A program made the translations under genes and the position numbers. Below the pieces are notes generated by a model. It was not told the DNA's origin. It did not search any database and was given only the letters and a program-made list of their open reading frames with translations. From contig CABHOW010000060.1 in assembly GCA_902168225.1 (NCBI GenBank), forward strand, positions 1-54,721: a stretch of DNA of 54,721 nt, in the 5' to 3' direction. The DNA is from an uncultured Flavihumibacter sp. (GTDB lineage: Bacteria; Bacteroidota; Bacteroidia; Chitinophagales; Chitinophagaceae). This document shows, piece after piece, positions 53,641 to 54,721 of this stretch. The first letter of the stretch is position 1. Every line of letters begins with the position of its first letter.

Positions 53641-53660
53641 AACATGATATTTATCATGTT
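53641..53660. promoter_or_regulatory. FNR-like palindromic operator upstream of the cbb3 operon
   Basis: AACATGATATTTATCATGTT is a perfect 9-bp inverted repeat around 2 bases. Its core TGAT-N4-ATCA equals the inner part of the FNR consensus TTGAT-N4-ATCAA. It abuts the Crp/Fnr regulator's stop and lies 68 bases upstream of the hemerythrin-like start. There is no T-tract behind it, so a terminator is less likely. Confidence 0.55.
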
Positions 53661-54371
53661 TTAGTCTTCTATATTCGCTGTTCTAATAAGCAATGATAGA
53701 TTTATTATCTTAATTGATTTACCATGTAACTCAATAATACCATCTTGATTGAACTCGGATAGTAACCGAATACAGCTTTCGGTAGAAGTACCTATATAGT
53801 CAGCAATTTCTTCTCGCGTAAGCTTTACATTAATGGTTGATTTATCGTCTTGCAAACCATAGGTAGCTTTTAAAAATAATAAAGCCTCTGCAAGCCTTTC
53901 TCGAACATTTTTTTGTGAAAGAGATACAATATGTTCCTCTGCCTTTTTTAGGTCGGCACTCATTTTTCTGGCAACTTCCAGCATTAGTTTAGGTTCTTGC
54001 TCGAGCTGAGAAAAGAAATATTGTTTATCAATAATACAGAGAGAAGTATCTTCCAAAGCAATTGCAGAAGAATGATATCTTTCGTTTGAGATAAGTGCCC
54101 GATATCCTAATATATCACCGGCTTTAGCTAAACGGAGTATTTGTTCTTTACCATCATAGCCTACAATAGCTAATTTTATTTTACCGCTATTTACGCAGAA
54201 TAAACCAGATGGTATGCCGCCTTCATTGAATATATATTGCCCTTTCTTATATACAGCACAAGATTTTTGAAGCGACAATGATTTTACTTGTGCCTCATCT
54301 AATACATGAAATACAGAATGTAAACGGATATTACATGTTTCGCAACCTATCTCAAATTGATTCTTTTTCAT
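53661..54371 (-). CDS. Crp/Fnr-family transcriptional regulator
   Basis: 236 residues: an N-terminal segment with Cys10 and Cys13 (GCETCN), a cyclic-nucleotide-binding-like domain (about 25-145) with GLFCVNSGKIKLAIVGYDGKEQIL, a long dimer helix, and a C-terminal winged HTH (about 165-225) with LTREEIADYIGTSTESCIRLLSEF. The CxxC near the N-terminus recalls FNR iron-sulfur ligands, but the next Cys is at about 38, so the FNR C-x2-C-x5-C spacing is not kept. Position next to the cbb3 operon suggests an oxygen- or redox-responsive role. A 14-bp palindrome lies directly upstream of its start. Confidence 0.9.
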   Translation of the reverse strand: MKKNQFEIGCETCNIRLHSVFHVLDEAQVKSLSLQKSCAVYKKGQYIFNEGGIPSGLFCVNSGKIKLAIVGYDGKEQILRLAKAGDILGYRALISNERYHSSAIALEDTSLCIIDKQYFFSQLEQEPKLMLEVARKMSADLKKAEEHIVSLSQKNVRERLAEALLFLKATYGLQDDKSTINVKLTREEIADYIGTSTESCIRLLSEFNQDGIIELHGKSIKIINLSLLIRTANIED

Positions 54372-54373
54372 AA

Positions 54374-54387
54374 TTTACAGCTGTAAA
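54374..54387. promoter_or_regulatory. Perfect 14-bp palindrome directly upstream of the Crp/Fnr gene
   Basis: TTTACAGCTGTAAA lies 2 bases upstream of the regulator's ATG and 1 base after the S9 peptidase stop. Its TTTACA/TGTAAA half-sites also appear (wider apart) in the hairpin at the hemerythrin start. It could be an autoregulatory operator. Confidence 0.4.
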
Positions 54388-54388
54388 A

Positions 54389-54721
54389 TTATTTAAATTT
54401 TCGAATGAAATAATCAGCTGTAGCTTGGTAAACTCTGATGGCATTGCTATATTTCAGCCAGTGATGCGTATCATCCGGTATTAGTATAGTTTCATTTTCG
54501 ATTTTTAGTTTATTCAATCTTTGAATCAGATCTGTACTTTGATTGATCCGCACATTACGATCGTCATCTCCATGAATAATGAGTACGGGCGATTTCCAGG
54601 TACTCATGGCAGCTACAGGTGATGATTCCCATGCTGTTTTGAGTGCGAGATTATAATCCGGTGCTTTTTCATATTTCGTGGCTGCTTGTATATCTGCCAG
54701 GTTGATCGTCCAATCGTGAAC
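54389..54721 (-). CDS. S9 prolyl oligopeptidase-family serine peptidase, C-terminal part
   Basis: The gene runs off the right edge; 110 codons are visible. The end of the alpha/beta-hydrolase domain shows the catalytic Asp in HGDDDRNVRINQSTDLI and the catalytic His in DDTHHWLKYSNAIRVYQ, just as in dipeptidyl/acylaminoacyl peptidases of family S9. The nucleophile Ser region lies outside the window. The stop is 17 bases from the Crp/Fnr start on the same strand, so read-through into the regulator is possible. Confidence 0.85.
   Translation of the reverse strand, partial: VHDWTINLADIQAATKYEKAPDYNLALKTAWESSPVAAMSTWKSPVLIIHGDDDRNVRINQSTDLIQRLNKLKIENETILIPDDTHHWLKYSNAIRVYQATADYFIRKFK

Noticed and set aside
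53641..53660. The palindrome as a terminator of the Crp/Fnr gene
   Set aside because: The stem is AT-rich and no T-tract follows on the minus strand, so it fits an operator better, though a weak terminator cannot be excluded.

Overview
The window is a gene-dense, AT-rich stretch (about 38% GC by eye) of a Bacteroidetes chromosome, most likely from a Chitinophagaceae-like organism. This rests on families that are typical of or restricted to that phylum: a type IX secretion plug protein, a TamL-type lipoprotein Omp85, a Porin_10 barrel, a TonB-receptor-like barrel paired with a GLPGLI protein, a head-GIN protein, a fused CcoN-CcoO oxidase subunit, and genes without Shine-Dalgarno sequences. I saw no rRNA, tRNA, CRISPR array, prophage or replication origin.

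Layout. 1-12.8 kb is mostly housekeeping and envelope: partial porin, purine nucleoside phosphorylase, cold-shock protein, a ferric-reductase-like membrane cytochrome, a 215-bp palindrome-rich repeat, T9SS plug, an FtsX/LolC-type permease, a TrmH methyltransferase, TamL, then the tightly coupled yjgN-M48 protease-truB set and proS. 12.9-17 kb carries an Asn/Trp/Ser-rich lipoprotein, an OmpP1/FadL barrel, a decayed VapC-like fragment and rimO. 17.1-18 kb holds a single-domain HUH (Y1) transposase followed by a regular array of 25-bp palindromic units. 18-23 kb is an envelope cluster DUF1800 - DUF1501 - YHYH - MORN - SCO. 23-35 kb has prfC, smc, two glycosyltransferases, ftsE, purM, ribF and holA. 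34.7-44.5 kb has a coiled-coil membrane protein, a histidine kinase, a cupin protein, a head-GIN protein, glgB, and a TonB-receptor-like barrel with its GLPGLI partner. 44.5-54.7 kb is a complete cbb3 cytochrome oxidase locus on the minus strand: Crp/Fnr regulator, hemerythrin-like protein, ccoI, ccoS, ccoNO, ccoQ, ccoP, ccoG, ccoH and a SafE-like protein. The 3' part of an S9 peptidase closes the window.

How it works together. The cbb3 locus encodes the high-affinity oxidase, its copper and haem assembly factors, and its probable oxygen-responsive regulator. A 20-bp palindrome with an FNR-like TGAT-N4-ATCA core lies between the regulator and the operon. The ccoP reading frame carries an in-frame TGA inside its signal peptide. 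The SCO-MORN-YHYH genes overlap one another and look like one exported, possibly copper-linked, module.

The observations most worth a second look are the transposase with its 25-bp array (including a 75-bp higher-order period), the interrupted ccoP leader, the FNR-like site with a hairpin on the hemerythrin start codon, the abrupt GC change inside the first porin gene, and several short degenerate tandem repeats at gene ends.
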